Below are positions 1-11,301 of a DNA stretch of 64,000 nt, one piece after another; positions within the stretch are counted from its first letter, which is position 1, and every line of letters starts with the position of its first letter. Position numbers and translations under genes: made by a program. The stretch is from Peronospora farinosa (lineage: Eukaryota > Oomycota > Peronosporomycetes > Peronosporales > Peronosporaceae): the NCBI GenBank assembly GCA_947646735.1, contig CANTFK010000921.1, positions 186,001-250,000 on the forward strand, given 5' to 3'. The notes below the pieces were generated by a model, which saw only the letters and a list, made by a program, of their open reading frames with translations, was not told where the DNA came from and searched no databases.

Positions 1-3000
1 CACGTCGGTATCCTCGTCGTCGATAGACACGCTCCTCTCACCGCACTCGACATCCACTAAATCATTCTTTTCGTTCTTTTCGTAGTAGAGCATTTGTCGG
101 TCTCTTGCTGGTGAGTCCATTGGTTTTTCATCAACGAGCGAGTATTGCACTTTCCTCTGCCCCTTCGATGCTGCTTTTGTTCTCGCGGGCTTCTTGTTGT
201 TTCGTTGGTAACAACACCGAAAGAAGACGATGGCTATTACGAGTAACACGAGTCCTGCCAAAGCTATCATCGCGACGGGGCCTGACCACGAAACGGATGG
301 CAAGATTGACGACAAAAGCGCTGTTTGTTGCACGCTAGTCATTTCTGCTGACGTACTATCACTGGAAGCGACGTTGAAAGTGCTGTTGCGGCGAGTAGCG
401 TTTGATGCTGGAACTGGTTCAGCAGAGCTATAACCACGAATTGCAATAGCTGTGAGAGGGTCGATGTTTCGGATGTGAATGGAGTTCAGGAAAGCTACAT
501 CCTTGATTTCATGGCATATTGGAGAGAATTTAAAGGAGTTGCCAGCTTCACCCGACTTTTCTGAAACACCAAAAAACAGCTCACAAGTCCCACAGCGAGG
601 AAGCGGTAGTGCAGTCCATGTCTGTAAACTTGTGTGGTTAGTTTTCTCGAGAGCCGTGTGGAAATGAACCGCTACGTCCGCACATATAGAAAACGAAAGC
701 AAAACAATTAGCGGAGCGCTTCTTCCCAGACAGTAAAATAATGTCACAACGTACCAACTCGGAAGAGATGGCAACTGAACGCATCCCTCACCACTATGTA
801 CAATGCCTTGATCTCTTTCTCAATACGGTGAAGATCATCTCCGGAGTAAGGAATTATCAACGTGTGACCCTGCTCAATCAACGACTCCGAGCCGTCTGGT
901 GCCGCTTTGAGCTCTAAATGTACAGCATTGCTGGCGCTTGTTCCGTTCACGAACACGGATGCCACCAGTTCTACAGTTGCGGAGCGCAAACCACTGTTCG
1001 AGATCGTTACATTTACAGATATTATTGATAAAGTCGAGCCTCCATCATCGATGGTGCCAAGTTGAACACCATTTACCGCCAACGAATACACAGGACCCGC
1101 CATGCGGGATATATACAAGTTTGAGTAATGAAGCTCAGATGATAGTTGGGGAACATCGTCACGAGATGGCCAAAATCCTGGAACGGATTGCGTCTCAAAT
1201 CCTGGACCAACTTCAGGTGATATAGCGAAAATGCCATGCGCTTGCCACATCCAATCGCTCGTATCTCCATTTACCGTGTACAAATTGCTTTCCTCCCAAG
1301 ATTGGCCATAGCCAAACCCGTTGAACCGGGCCATTTCTTGAGCCAACGCCACAAAAACTGAATTGTTCGCCTCACTTGGCTTCCCTTTATCCTTGCAAGC
1401 GAATGGAAGATTGAAGTACTTGCCGTACGAGTGGTAATTGAGCGCTACACTAAAGTCAGACGTATAACGCTCCACAAGATCACGAACGGCCTTTGTTTCT
1501 GGTTCCGAAAAAGCGCTAGGCCCGTTGTAGTCGTCCCCGCACGGGTCATTGTTACTACCCTTAGTGTCGCGCGCGAAGCAGACGCCGTAATTGCGATTCA
1601 GATCCACACCTGCATCTTGAGAGCTTTTATCACAAGTCGGCGCTGCACTTTTGCGCAGGCCCGTCTTGTTATGTTCCCAGACGCGCAGCATCTCGTTATG
1701 TGCGTATCCATCTGGGTTCACAACCAAAATGAACCAAAGCTGGCGGGAACTTAGCAACTCTATAGCTGCCAAATCTCCATTGCGATAATCTGATGTCAAA
1801 ATATCTATCGTGTAAACTAAGGTCTGAAAAAAGAGCCGACAAAGAATTAGCTTGAGATTGCAGAGTTCGTGATATCAAGAGTTCAGCTTATACGAAACCT
1901 ACCATCATGGAGATAGGCTAGACGATTAAGCATTGAGGACAAGGTTGAATCGTGAAAAACTGAACCGACCAAACCCACTCTAGTAAAAATCAAGCAATTA
2001 CCTCGCGGGCGTGGTGCATGCCTGTGAAAAGCGCTTGTGGGATCTTTTGTTCTTGAGGCGCATAGCACGCGCCGAGACAAACTGCACGTAGTGGCCGTTT
2101 TTCAACTGATTGCCCAAGCTCCTCTACTTTTGTGATGAGAGGAAATGCTGCAGCCACTTCATCAATGTATGTCTCCACTTCATCCACTGATAGTGAGCCT
2201 TGGATGGATCCAAGGCGCGGAGAAAATGCTGTAGACGCATAATCAAATGGTAAGAAACAACAATACACTCCACAAGCACACTGCGACGTACATTTTTGCG
2301 CTCGACAGTTGCTAGAAGTTGAATATCGTGGCGCACACATCGGATCCGACGAGTTGCCAGAATGCAACGACATTCGTTTTACCGCCAGCTTAGCACGAGA
2401 TCCTGTTACACTCAAGTCGACAACGACTTGGCTGTCGTCGTCAATCATTCTCCTTGCACTCTCATCTTGAATAAATTCTTCCAGCAACAAAATGTCGTCC
2501 ACATACCAACGCATCCACTCTTTGTCCCACACAAAGTCCACATCATGGAACATGTCGGTTACATCCTACATCAGAGCAACAACAACATCATCAGCCTCAA
2601 TTGTCACGATCATTTCCGCCTTTGAACTTCACGCACCGAGATACACGGCAGCTGAGCAACCACCGACGTGTTCTGTGACGAGCCCAGAAAAATCTCGTTC
2701 TTTTCTGCACCACCAGGTGCCGAGCCGAGAGTCATGGTCACTTTCTCTAGTACTGGAAGTTGTACGTGAAGAGCAGCTTGTCCATCCTATCATCATCATA
2801 ACAATTCCAACATATTCTTGTTGTCAAAAGGGGATTATGTATGGAATATCAAAGTGATCACCACATGAAAAGTGTCCACCTGTGGCAATTGGATACGCCA
2901 GGAAAGTCGGTAAAGAGTGTCATTGGATGATACTGCAATCGAAATTTGTAATGATGAAAAAGTGTCCGTCTGGAATTCAATGGCTCCATTTACAATCGAG

Positions 3001-3146
3001 ATTGCAAGAGGGTCGATATTTGACCATGTGACTTGTTGCTTTGGATATTGATGTTGGAAAGTGGAGATATTCGTAGCACCCGAAGCTTCTGCTTCCCACA
3101 GACGCGTGAATTCACATGATCGTGAACGATGAATGTGGACCGTCAT
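1..3146 (-). CDS. M14 zinc metallocarboxypeptidase, membrane-anchored, partial (runs off left edge)
   Basis: Six exons fit on the minus strand: 3146-2862, 2786-2637, 2565-2002, 1917-1903, 1823-755 and 671 to beyond position 1. All introns are GT-AG, 71-84 nt, and the reading phases agree. Exon 3 ends in the zinc motif HARE and exon 4 is a 15-nt microexon reading PISMM. Exon 5 holds VNPDGY, DLNRNYG (substrate-binding Asn/Arg), NYHSYG (third zinc ligand, about 1425-1440) and SPEVG (catalytic Glu, about 1205-1220). This is the complete zinc and catalytic set of carboxypeptidase A/B-type enzymes, which remove C-terminal residues from peptides. About 350 residues of beta-rich sequence follow, then a hydrophobic membrane segment (about 200-280) and a charged tail, suggesting a surface ectoenzyme with a cytosolic tail. 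The ATG at 3146 gives no signal peptide, so a 5' exon may be missing or the model is incomplete upstream. Confidence 0.85.
1903..1917 (-). other. 15-nt microexon of the carboxypeptidase gene
   Basis: These 15 bases encode PISMM. They are flanked by a TAG acceptor (1920-1918) and a GTAGGT donor (1902-1897). Joining them in phase 0 gives HARE-PISMM-TLVYTIDIL, the expected order in M14 enzymes, where HARE is followed by a Pro/Ile/Ser stretch and a hydrophobic helix. Leaving the exon out, or using other AG sites in 1918-2001, gives stop codons or loses the family motif. Confidence 0.8.
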
Positions 3147-3776
3147 CTTGAATCTAAGACTATTTTTTTGGAACTATTATTGGATTCTCGAAATACCTTG
3201 GAATAGTAATACATTTAAGGTAGATTACTACTAAACAAAGGGTCTACGAAATGAGTAATTTTTATGTAGACCTGATTCTTAGGTCATTTCAGACCTAATG
3301 CTTGTCGTAATCATTATTACGTTCTGTTTAGGATGTTACCAATGCCTTTGTCGTCCTACTTTGCCAACGCGATAGATCGTTTATGAGTCTTCTTTTATCA
3401 GGACAATGTCAGACTTAGAGGTATCGAGGAGCCAGTAGCTGTAGAATCTAGTGACACTTTTGGCTATTAGATTGATGCCAAATGGATAGTTGCGATATAT
3501 ATCACTCTTAGATCTTCCTGCGCTGCGCAATAGCGTTGTATCATTCTGTGATGGTCTGCAAAGTGTGTGCACACGATGCAAGCATTTTGGTAGCGTCTGT
3601 ACAAGACAATCCAGTTATATGAGTCAAAAGAATCTGGATGTCGATGGGAAATGGCTGCATTTACCACATGGTGTCCGTAATCCTTCCTACCCGCTAAAGT
3701 AAATTGTATCACTCCATCATGTCCTAAGCTATCCTAATTCTACTCATGAGCAGTCTATGTCACGTTTCATATGTGC

Positions 3777-3816
3777 ATCATACTACCAGGATCATACTAC
3801 CACCATCATACTACCA
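3777..3816. repeat. Three tandem ATCATACTACCA units in the intergenic region
   Basis: The 12-mer ATCATACTACCA occurs at 3777, 3791 and 3805, a 14-bp period with 2-bp spacers. It lies in the roughly 900-bp gap (3147-4054) between the carboxypeptidase and the anoctamin gene, which start divergently. I see no other gene or RNA in this gap. Confidence 0.6.
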
Positions 3817-4041
3817 CCAATACCTAAACCCAGACAATATCATATGGTGTAACAAAAGGGGTCTTCTGATACGGCGGATATTGCTGAACTCATGATTGGT
3901 CAACCGTCGTCGCGTACCATTTGAACCAATCATTACACGCAGTTATAAAGAAATCCCGACCTCTCCATCGAAAACCACTTTTAAAATTAATTCGACAGTC
4001 CCCAAAAGTTCCTCTCTTTTTTAATTCCCAGTGATAAACAT

Positions 4042-4048
4042 TCATTCC
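4042..4048 (+). promoter_or_regulatory. Oomycete-type initiator before the anoctamin gene
   Basis: TCATTCC fits the oomycete initiator core YCAYTYY and sits 7 nt before the ATG at 4055. If transcription starts here the 5' leader is about 10 nt. The open frame extends further 5' only from a GTG at 4031, so the ATG at 4055 is the better start. Confidence 0.45.
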
Positions 4049-4054
4049 TCAATC

Positions 4055-7000
4055 ATGGCGTCACCTTCCGCTAACACGTTCTCCCAAGCACAAATAGAAA
4101 TGAAAGTAGACCAAGCATTAGAAATGGCGCAACAGGAACAAGAATTTCGGTCGCGTGTTGAAGCGATTTCTAAGCGAAGACGGCACTCCAACGAGTCGGA
4201 CGACGTCGAGAGTCACACGAGTCGCGTGTCGCATTATTCTGTCGCCTCAACGCACTCGATACGAGGCTTTGAATGGCTACAAAACCCTATAAAAGGACGG
4301 AGTAATCCTCGTATGATCGAATCAAGTACTTTTCGGGAACAATTTGTGGAAAATCGGTGCAGTTTGCCAACGTTAGAGAGCTCTACAGCTGATGGAGTGT
4401 CTCATGTACCAGTAGAAACAATTGAAGACGAAAAAAAGCGTCAAAAGAATCGATGGAGGAGCAAAAAAGACCACAAACCATCAACTGGAGCTCGAAATAA
4501 TGAGAATTACTTTGCTCCTCCGTCACCTGTGGCATCAACAGTTTATTCCAATCGAACAAGGACAAAAAGTGGTATTTCTCATGTCTCCGAGAGGAAAGGA
4601 GCTGTTTTAACGGAGGTGGGAGAACCTACTTTTGCTTTTCCAATGTATCAAAAGGAGAAAGTAAAAGGTCGTCGTTTAGGTCTTGGATGGTAAAACGAGG
4701 AGACGAGTTTGATGATGAGAGGGAGGAGGAAAACGAGATGGAACATGGAGAGAAAAAGACCAATCCTTTTGATGTTATGCACTTGTTTATCAATGGAACC
4801 CCTCATGTGTCGATTGAAGAGACGCAAAAGTATACGTTTGCAATTGTGTTGAAACACACGTCACAGATTTTTCAGCTGTTGAAACGACGATTTCCGTCGC
4901 GCTCAGCAGCTTCAATTCGACGAGATTTACCGTATCAGGTGAGTGTTTTACAGCAAAAATGTGTGCGACGACTGATTCAAGCGGGACTCGGAGTGATTCT
5001 ACTGGATGACGGACTATATAATAATTATTTGAATGATCAACGTGGGATTCGCAGTCATCATGACTTGGAGAGGGAAGAGAACGTTTTAGGCTACACCAGA
5101 AACTTGTGCATCTTGATTGATCCTAAGAAAAACCCAGACTTGCTGCTGCATGAGTTTAAGCGTGAATTGGATGAGCTGTCAATCAAGCGTGGCGATTCGC
5201 TTGGGCGGCTCGCTGAGGAGTCGCTCGACTCGCTCAAGGAAATGTGTTTCTCGCCGGCACTGGAGCTGCAGCTCACGCACAATATTATCAAGAATGCTTT
5301 TAAAGACTACGACAAGGAAGAATGGGTTATCGACGTAAACAAGGAGCTTACGGTTTCGGACATTATTGTGGAGTGTTTCCCTCTGCACGATCGTGCGTTC
5401 AACCGAAAGTTTTTTGACGAATATCGCAAACGGACTTTTGAGTTGAATCTGCGCAAAGCTGCGGCGGGTAACAGTGATCGCTGGGCTGTGGAGGAACTTC
5501 GTCTCCACTTTGGCGAACGTGTAGCATTTCTTTTTGCGTTCATGCACATTTACACCAAGCATTTATTGCCGCTTATGCTGGGATGTCTGCTCTACTATTT
5601 GTATTTTCGCTTTACGTCTACGCCAGTGTGGAAGCAGTACATGGAAGGGTTGGCAGTCATTGGTGTGTTCGTGGTCTGTTTCTGGGGTCCATCTTTTCTC
5701 GTATGTTGGGCTCGCGAGACACGTTTGCTTGTGGAGAAATGGAATTTAACGAAGTACAAAAATACCGTGTACGAACGCAATGACGACAATCCTGGTTTTA
5801 AGTACATGTGGGTGAAGAATCAGCTCACGCACGAAATGGAAAAGATCCCCAGACAGCGCAAGAATCACTGGATCCAGCTTACCATGCTGCTATTTGTTCT
5901 AGTATGTGCCGTGATTCAGTGCATGTGTCTTGTGCCGTTTATCCAGTGGTATGTGTACGCAAAGAACGCCCCCACGTGCGATGCTTGTAAAGGTGACGAT
6001 GAGGAAAGTTACCCTTGCATCTGGTTTATGACGTGCTTTAACTCGACCACCTCTGCATTGGGCACGGATCGGTGGGTGTATATCCTTACCCAAGGTATCA
6101 TCCTCGGTCTGCTTATCGATATTTTTTTCTTTGAGCTCTTTAACTGGATGTCGGAGAAGTTTGTGCAGTGGGAGAACTATGCAAAAAAGTCTGATCATGA
6201 GAACCGCCTCATCCACCGTCGATTTGTGTTTGTCTGGAGCAACTGGTTTTTCTGGTTCCTTTTCATTTCGTTTGTCTACATGCCGTTTGGTGACACGATC
6301 CTGAAGCTTTTTCACACATTTGGTTTTGGCGCGCTGGCACCATATGAGTGGAACCCAACTCTTCTTGCGCTTGAAACGCTATTTGTCACTCCGCTCGTGG
6401 TTACACAACTCTTGAACATGGTTCTGGAGACGATCGCACCATATCTGCTGCGCAAGCTTCGTGGCCGCCCATCTATTGGTTGTCGTCAAGCCTCACCCAT
6501 CACGTTGTGTGTGCGCCACTTTTCGCGGTGTTTCCTCTTCTCGAAGTGCCAGAGGAAGTCCATGCAACCGGAGACTGCTAGCACCATAAATGGCCACATA
6601 CAGCTTGAAGTTAATGAGAACAGCGGCCCAGTCACCAATTTGACAGCAACTCGTCTGGCACAGTTGGTTCAAAAAGACACGGGTTTTCATGTGAGCGTGA
6701 TGCCTATGTCCGATGACTCCAACAAATATTCGGCGTATGAGATTTTGGCGGAAGTGAAACTACCGATATTTGATCCGGTTTTGGATTACCTGGATGCTTG
6801 CATTCAGTTCTCGTATGTGATGATGTTCACAGTGGTATGGCCGCTGCTGCCACTCCCAGCTTTCTTCAACAACATTTTGGAAGTTCGCGGTGATGCGTTC
6901 CGGCTGCTATTTGCAAACCGAAGACCGATGCCACGACGTGATACATCGATCGGTGAGTGGGCCACGGTGCTCGCATACGCTAACATTATCGGTGTGACGG

Positions 7001-7764
7001 TCGTGTCAGCTTTCGTCGTGGTATACCATTATGGATACTTTCGAACGAATTGCAACTTCACATTCATCAGCGCGAACGTAATTCCATTCGGAACAATTGA
7101 GCCTAGTGAGACTGCTGATCCTAGCTCATGCGTGAATGACAGTGAATCGTCGCGTTGGCGCATGTTCCAGATTGTGCTGTTCGTGGTGTTGGAGCACGTG
7201 AGTTTCTGCGTCCGATACTTGGTAATGCAGGTCGAGAAGACTCCCGCCTCCATCCGTAGCTCGGGCTACCAGCGGCTGAAACAGATTCAACACCTGACGG
7301 CAACTCCAGCCGCCCCACCCTCTCAGCTCGAGTACGTGCAACGTCTACGTGTGTTGTTTGAAAAGTATGACATTGATGGTGACGGTCACCTGGCGGAATC
7401 GGAGCTCACCCAGCTTCTAGCTGCCTGGTTGTGTAAGCACCCATCGGAGCTGCTGCCATACTCGGGACTCATTTTCCGCTATATGGACAAGAACAAGTTG
7501 GGTAAAGTGCCGTTCTCTACATGCTGCCTGATGATGCAGCATGTGAACCATGATCGATTCTTCTCCTGTTTATTGGGTCTGTACGATCCGCTAAATGGAG
7601 CCTATAACGACGAAATTCGCCGTACGTGTGATCCGATCGAGCTGCATCGTGTGCTAAGCGAGGTTTCATCCGAGGTGCAGCGCCGCAGCAACATAAGTCG
7701 CACATCTGAGGCTACGGATGTCTCGCGTCTGCGTGATTCTACTTTTTTTTACGTGGATAACTGA
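4055..7764 (+). CDS. Anoctamin/TMEM16-like membrane protein with C-terminal EF-hand
   Basis: Two overlapping frames appear to form one gene: 4055-4693 (charged, low-complexity N-terminus) and 4687-7764 (1025 codons). The second contains the anoctamin hallmark around 5500-5600, where an FGE(R/K) motif leads into the first membrane helix. About ten hydrophobic segments follow to about 7215. The family comprises calcium-activated chloride channels and phospholipid scramblases; which activity applies here cannot be told. At about 7360-7410 a canonical EF-hand loop (D-I-D-G-D-G, Glu at position 12) follows the last helix, with a degenerate second loop near 7480, suggesting direct calcium sensing. 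The join needs a -1 shift between about 4640 and 4690. A 35-nt intron 4645-4679 has matching phases but is very short, so a single-base indel is equally possible. The N-terminal part could instead be a separate ORF. Confidence 0.8.
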
Positions 7765-8456
7765 ATTGGCGGTTTTGTATTTCTAAACATAACATCTCGT
7801 TTTATACTGGCTATGTGGTGCGTTTCGCCTACATGATGGCTGCATATGGATACAGCGTTCATCTCGTTTGGAGCGGCTTTGTTGGTATAATCAAAGGAAC
7901 AAGTTGTGATTAAAAGGCAGCTTTGTGTCCACGTAAGCCTCTTATCGACTACATGCTGAAAAGTAATTGAGAAGTTATGGCAACTGCAAGTGCAAAGAGC
8001 ACTTCAAGGCCGTGACATTTTGCTCGTCTTGGAACATGAGCTTGGGGCAGTCCGCAAATTAGGATTTACGTTTTGGTAGCACCATGAGATGCATAAAGAC
8101 GCTATATCACCGAGCACAGTGAAAGGGCATTAGAAAGCCAAATGGAGTTCGTTTCACAATGGTACGGTATGAAGTATTTTTACTTTCCATACATGTTCTC
8201 ATAAGAACGATCGCACAGAGGCCCAATCTATTGACCAGATTTTGTTTGACAGCAAGATGATCTTGAGGCAATGGTAACGGCCTCGGTAAGGCTATTTATT
8301 CTGGCGTTGTTGAGCTCGAATTAAACGCTCATCACTCGAGATGTTTTGCAACCAAGACTTTCCGTGGGCCACAAAGTGATGCTAGCACAGCCATGATACG
8401 ATCATTTCTAGATTATCAACCTAGCGCTTGCCTGAAATCTCCCGTGTAAACTCGTC
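7765..8456. other. Intergenic region, nothing recognised
   Basis: About 690 bp between two plus-strand genes. Short hydrophobic or charged readings occur in several frames, but no start, domain or repeat is convincing. Confidence 0.5.
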
Positions 8457-9029
8457 ATGAACAGGCTGAATAGTGATGCAGTGGCGGCTACGATCCCGAC
8501 TTTGAAAGTGCTGACAGGAGCCGAAATGATTACGCCGTCTACCCGTTGTCGGTACAAGACTGGTCGTTGCACGAAACCACGGGCAGTAAAAGCGAACGGC
8601 ACGTTACTTTTACTTTGCGAATACCATCGCAATCAGCAGAATCGGACCAAGAAGCGTAGTGATGTAAAATGCCGCCACAACCGTGCCAAGAAACGCCAGG
8701 CTCAACGAGCGATTTTGCAACAGAAACAGCTTCCGGTTGTGCCGGTCGGCGAAGAGCGCAGCACCTTGTCGTGGACTCCGACCACATTACCGCTCGCTTC
8801 GATCATCGCACCACATATGGATGAATATGCTGCGCCAAGTCCATTGACCGTGACTGATCCAGAAAAAGTCTTTGAATCAACGAGCCCCACAGCCGCCGAC
8901 TTCGATGTGTCGTTGGTAAATCGGGTTCCGCGTTGTGTGTCTCCCAATGTTCCGCCAACGATGTGTTTACAGGACATCAACAGCTTTGCTCTGGAGGACA
9001 TTTGGCTCCTTGAGTACTTTATTCTTTGA
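8457..9029 (+). CDS. Small Cys/His-motif protein, likely nuclear
   Basis: 190 codons from an ATG. Residues about 31-80 contain a compact C-X6-C-X15-C-X2-H array followed by a strongly basic stretch (many Lys/Arg/His/Gln). This resembles the zinc-knuckle-like segment found in many short oomycete proteins of unknown function that have a 'YKxGxC-PR' core and an 'EYHR' end. The arrangement suggests one zinc ion and nucleic-acid binding; that is inference. The C-terminal half is acidic to neutral and ends in an aromatic/hydrophobic tail, which could be an activation-type region. No intron is needed. Confidence 0.65.
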   Translation: MNRLNSDAVAATIPTLKVLTGAEMITPSTRCRYKTGRCTKPRAVKANGTLLLLCEYHRNQQNRTKKRSDVKCRHNRAKKRQAQRAILQQKQLPVVPVGEERSTLSWTPTTLPLASIIAPHMDEYAAPSPLTVTDPEKVFESTSPTAADFDVSLVNRVPRCVSPNVPPTMCLQDINSFALEDIWLLEYFIL

Positions 9030-9284
9030 AAACGATATGTTTTCAGACTTGACGTTCCCAGTTTTATCTTGCTTGAGGAAGCAACAACAACAACAAGAAC
9101 AACGAGTTATCTACACCACAAAAAACGTCAGTGGTCAGCTACTGGCATCGTTGTAGTGGTGGCTGGTGGCACCCCTCGACAGTTTTCTACATCCCAATAC
9201 TTCATTCAACACTAGAAGAACAAGCGTAACTTTATGTCTTTCTTGACAATCATCGGCTCTACGAGCAGGACAGTACACTCGTAC

Positions 9285-11126
9285 TTACTTCCTGCCATTG
9301 CGCTGGAGCTGCAATTTCTTACGCAGTTCTCTGGCGGCGCGTGAGAGCGCAGGAGAGAATCCTGACACGGCGTCGAGGCCCGCTACAGGAACATGGTACT
9401 CGAAGGACTGCGACACAAACAGGAAGGCCAACAGCATCGCCAGCACGAGGAACGCCATCATATAGTAAATATACTCGAGGTGGCCGTCGTTGAGATCGCT
9501 TGTGATCCAAAAGGAAAAGATGCTGTTAAGAGCGCCCGCCACGATAAAGCCCAGCGTGGTTGTGAGCAAGTTAAGAGCTTGGCATACGCTCCGCATGGAC
9601 TCAGGGACTTCCGAATAGAAGAGATCGTACGACGAAATACTCGTGAGGATCTCGGCCACGCCTACGAGCACGTACTGCGGCGTCTGCCACCACACACTCA
9701 TCATCGACATGGGCAGGAATTCACCCGCAGCGCTGCAGTTCGAAGAAACACCCTCAACCGTGGGCCTATTCTTCCGGATCTGTTCCGTCCAGCCTGCCGC
9801 CAGCATGGCCAACAGAGAAAACACAAGACCAGCACCGATCTTGCGCAGCAGCGACGGATAGATGCCCATCTTAGTCAGCAGCGGGTACAGTAGGCGATCA
9901 AACACGGGGATGAAGATGAGAATAACACCCGAGTCGACAACATTGAGCATTGCGGACGAAAGCAGAACACTGTCACTTCCTTGAACTCGCAGATCCATTT
10001 GACAGCCCTGGACGACAAAATTGGAGTTCATCTGGCCGTACACGGCCCAGAATATTATGATAATCCCAAGGTACGGCGCTAAACGCATCACCTGCGCCGC
10101 ATCCTGCACGTCCTGGGATGAAAACGAGCCGCCATTTGCGCGCGATGCCAACCCCAGCCAAGTCGTCGCGGCACCCGAGAAAATGAGTACAAAGGTTCCA
10201 TACGCCACAGCTCCTGCACCAGCAAGTGCCACTGTCATATGCATAAACGCATCCTGGATGAAATACGATGCCGTCGTAAGTACAATCCCCGGTACAAACG
10301 CCAGGCCGCCGCTAAGCACAAGTTTTCCACAAGCTGAACGTGAACCCGCCTCAATCAAGACGAAGAAAAACTTGGTGAGCGCACTACCCCTAGGCGGGAC
10401 ACGACGGTACCGTGTCTTTCCAGCGTAAAAGACCAACACCGCCAATACGAACGTCGCTGACGGAATTGCAAAAGATGCGAAAAATCCATAATCCGCCGAG
10501 ATGTACGGCGGTAGACCGTTTACGGCCAAGTTCGTGAGCACGCCGTAGCTAAATGTAGCCCCGATATTAATAGCCCAGTAAAACCAGTTAAAGAAGCTGT
10601 CTTTCTCTGCTCGCTGACTTGGAATATCAACGTCAAACTGATCAGCTCCCAGCACAACAACATTTGGTTTGATCCCTCCAGCTCCAAAGGCCACCCCTCC
10701 AAACAATCCCAGCATAAAGAGCGGCAGTGACGATACAGCCGGCAACGATGCAAATACACAAAGCATCAGTCCTCCAATGTACAGCGAGCAGAAGACAACG
10801 ATTGTGGAAAAACGGCCGAGGTGTCTGTCCGCCACGTACGCGCCGAACAAGGGCGTGAGGTACGACAGCGATGTGAACGTCGTGTTAAGCTCCGTAGCCA
10901 GTACTGTACTGAGACCCAAGTTACGATGGAAGAAGATGGGCAAGGACCCGGATAGACCATAGTAAGCGAGACGTTCACAGAACTCTGTCACGAGAATAAA
11001 GGAGCAGACACTCACAATGATGGAGCGGTACTGAGGACGAGAAGTTTCCAACTGCTTTGTCGGAAGAAGTTTTGCTTTCTCCCCATTCTCGTCGTGTAAC
11101 GCTTTCTTGTCTGAAGGACGCGCCAT
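9285..11126 (-). CDS. POT/PTR family proton-coupled peptide transporter
   Basis: 613 codons from the ATG at 11126; an in-frame GTG at 11177 extends the frame but is an unlikely start. The first helix carries the POT-family ExxER motif (EFCER, followed by AYYG), which couples proton and substrate. Around 10550-10600 lies the PTR2 signature FNWFYWAIN-G. About twelve hydrophobic segments follow and the length is normal for the family. It is expected in the plasma membrane or an endomembrane, importing di-/tripeptides with protons. Helix 10-12 motifs near 9590-9650 are intact and I see no break. It lies downstream of the BEACH gene on the same strand with a 236-bp gap containing an initiator, an inverted repeat and tandem boxes. 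Confidence 0.9.
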   Translation of the reverse strand: MARPSDKKALHDENGEKAKLLPTKQLETSRPQYRSIIVSVCSFILVTEFCERLAYYGLSGSLPIFFHRNLGLSTVLATELNTTFTSLSYLTPLFGAYVADRHLGRFSTIVVFCSLYIGGLMLCVFASLPAVSSLPLFMLGLFGGVAFGAGGIKPNVVVLGADQFDVDIPSQRAEKDSFFNWFYWAINIGATFSYGVLTNLAVNGLPPYISADYGFFASFAIPSATFVLAVLVFYAGKTRYRRVPPRGSALTKFFFVLIEAGSRSACGKLVLSGGLAFVPGIVLTTASYFIQDAFMHMTVALAGAGAVAYGTFVLIFSGAATTWLGLASRANGGSFSSQDVQDAAQVMRLAPYLGIIIIFWAVYGQMNSNFVVQGCQMDLRVQGSDSVLLSSAMLNVVDSGVILIFIPVFDRLLYPLLTKMGIYPSLLRKIGAGLVFSLLAMLAAGWTEQIRKNRPTVEGVSSNCSAAGEFLPMSMMSVWWQTPQYVLVGVAEILTSISSYDLFYSEVPESMRSVCQALNLLTTTLGFIVAGALNSIFSFWITSDLNDGHLEYIYYMMAFLVLAMLLAFLFVSQSFEYHVPVAGLDAVSGFSPALSRAARELRKKLQLQRNGRK

Positions 11127-11180
11127 AGTCACAGGATCAGGTGGAATTCCAATTTTCACGTATCTTGAGCTTTTCACCGC

Positions 11181-11194
11181 AAATTGAAGAATGA
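11181..11194 (-). promoter_or_regulatory. Initiator of the peptide transporter gene
   Basis: Read on the minus strand this is TCATTCTTCAATTT. It starts with TCATTCT (YCAYTYY) and ends in the CAATTT-like extension seen in oomycete initiators. It lies about 60 nt upstream of the ATG at 11126. Confidence 0.5.
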
Positions 11195-11210
11195 TACAAC
11201 GTGAGACTAG

Positions 11211-11255
11211 CGACCGTTACTCCAAAAAAATGATGCAATCATTTTGTAACGGTCG
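11211..11255. promoter_or_regulatory. 45-bp two-tier inverted repeat upstream of the transporter
   Basis: The outer arms CGACCGTTAC (11211-11220) and GTAACGGTCG (11246-11255) are exact reverse complements. Inside them AAAATGAT (11227-11234) and ATCATTTT (11238-11245) are again exact complements around a GCA centre. It ends 17 bp upstream of the putative initiator. It could be a symmetrical operator, a cruciform, or the 3'-end signal of the BEACH gene, whose stop is at 11363. Confidence 0.6.
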
Positions 11256-11301
11256 AATGCTTTACAAAAACCAAGTGTAAAAACAGAGACGGGACAATCT
11301 C

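Noticed and set aside
2566..2568. In-frame TAG in the carboxypeptidase, suggesting a pseudogene
   Set aside because: It is the acceptor of a 71-nt intron with a GTGCGT donor at 2636; joining in phase 0 removes the stop and continues the protein cleanly.
9393..9893. Plus-strand ORF of 166 codons opposite the transporter
   Set aside because: Shadow of the POT transporter coding sequence; composition rich in Arg/His/Gln typical of antisense frames.
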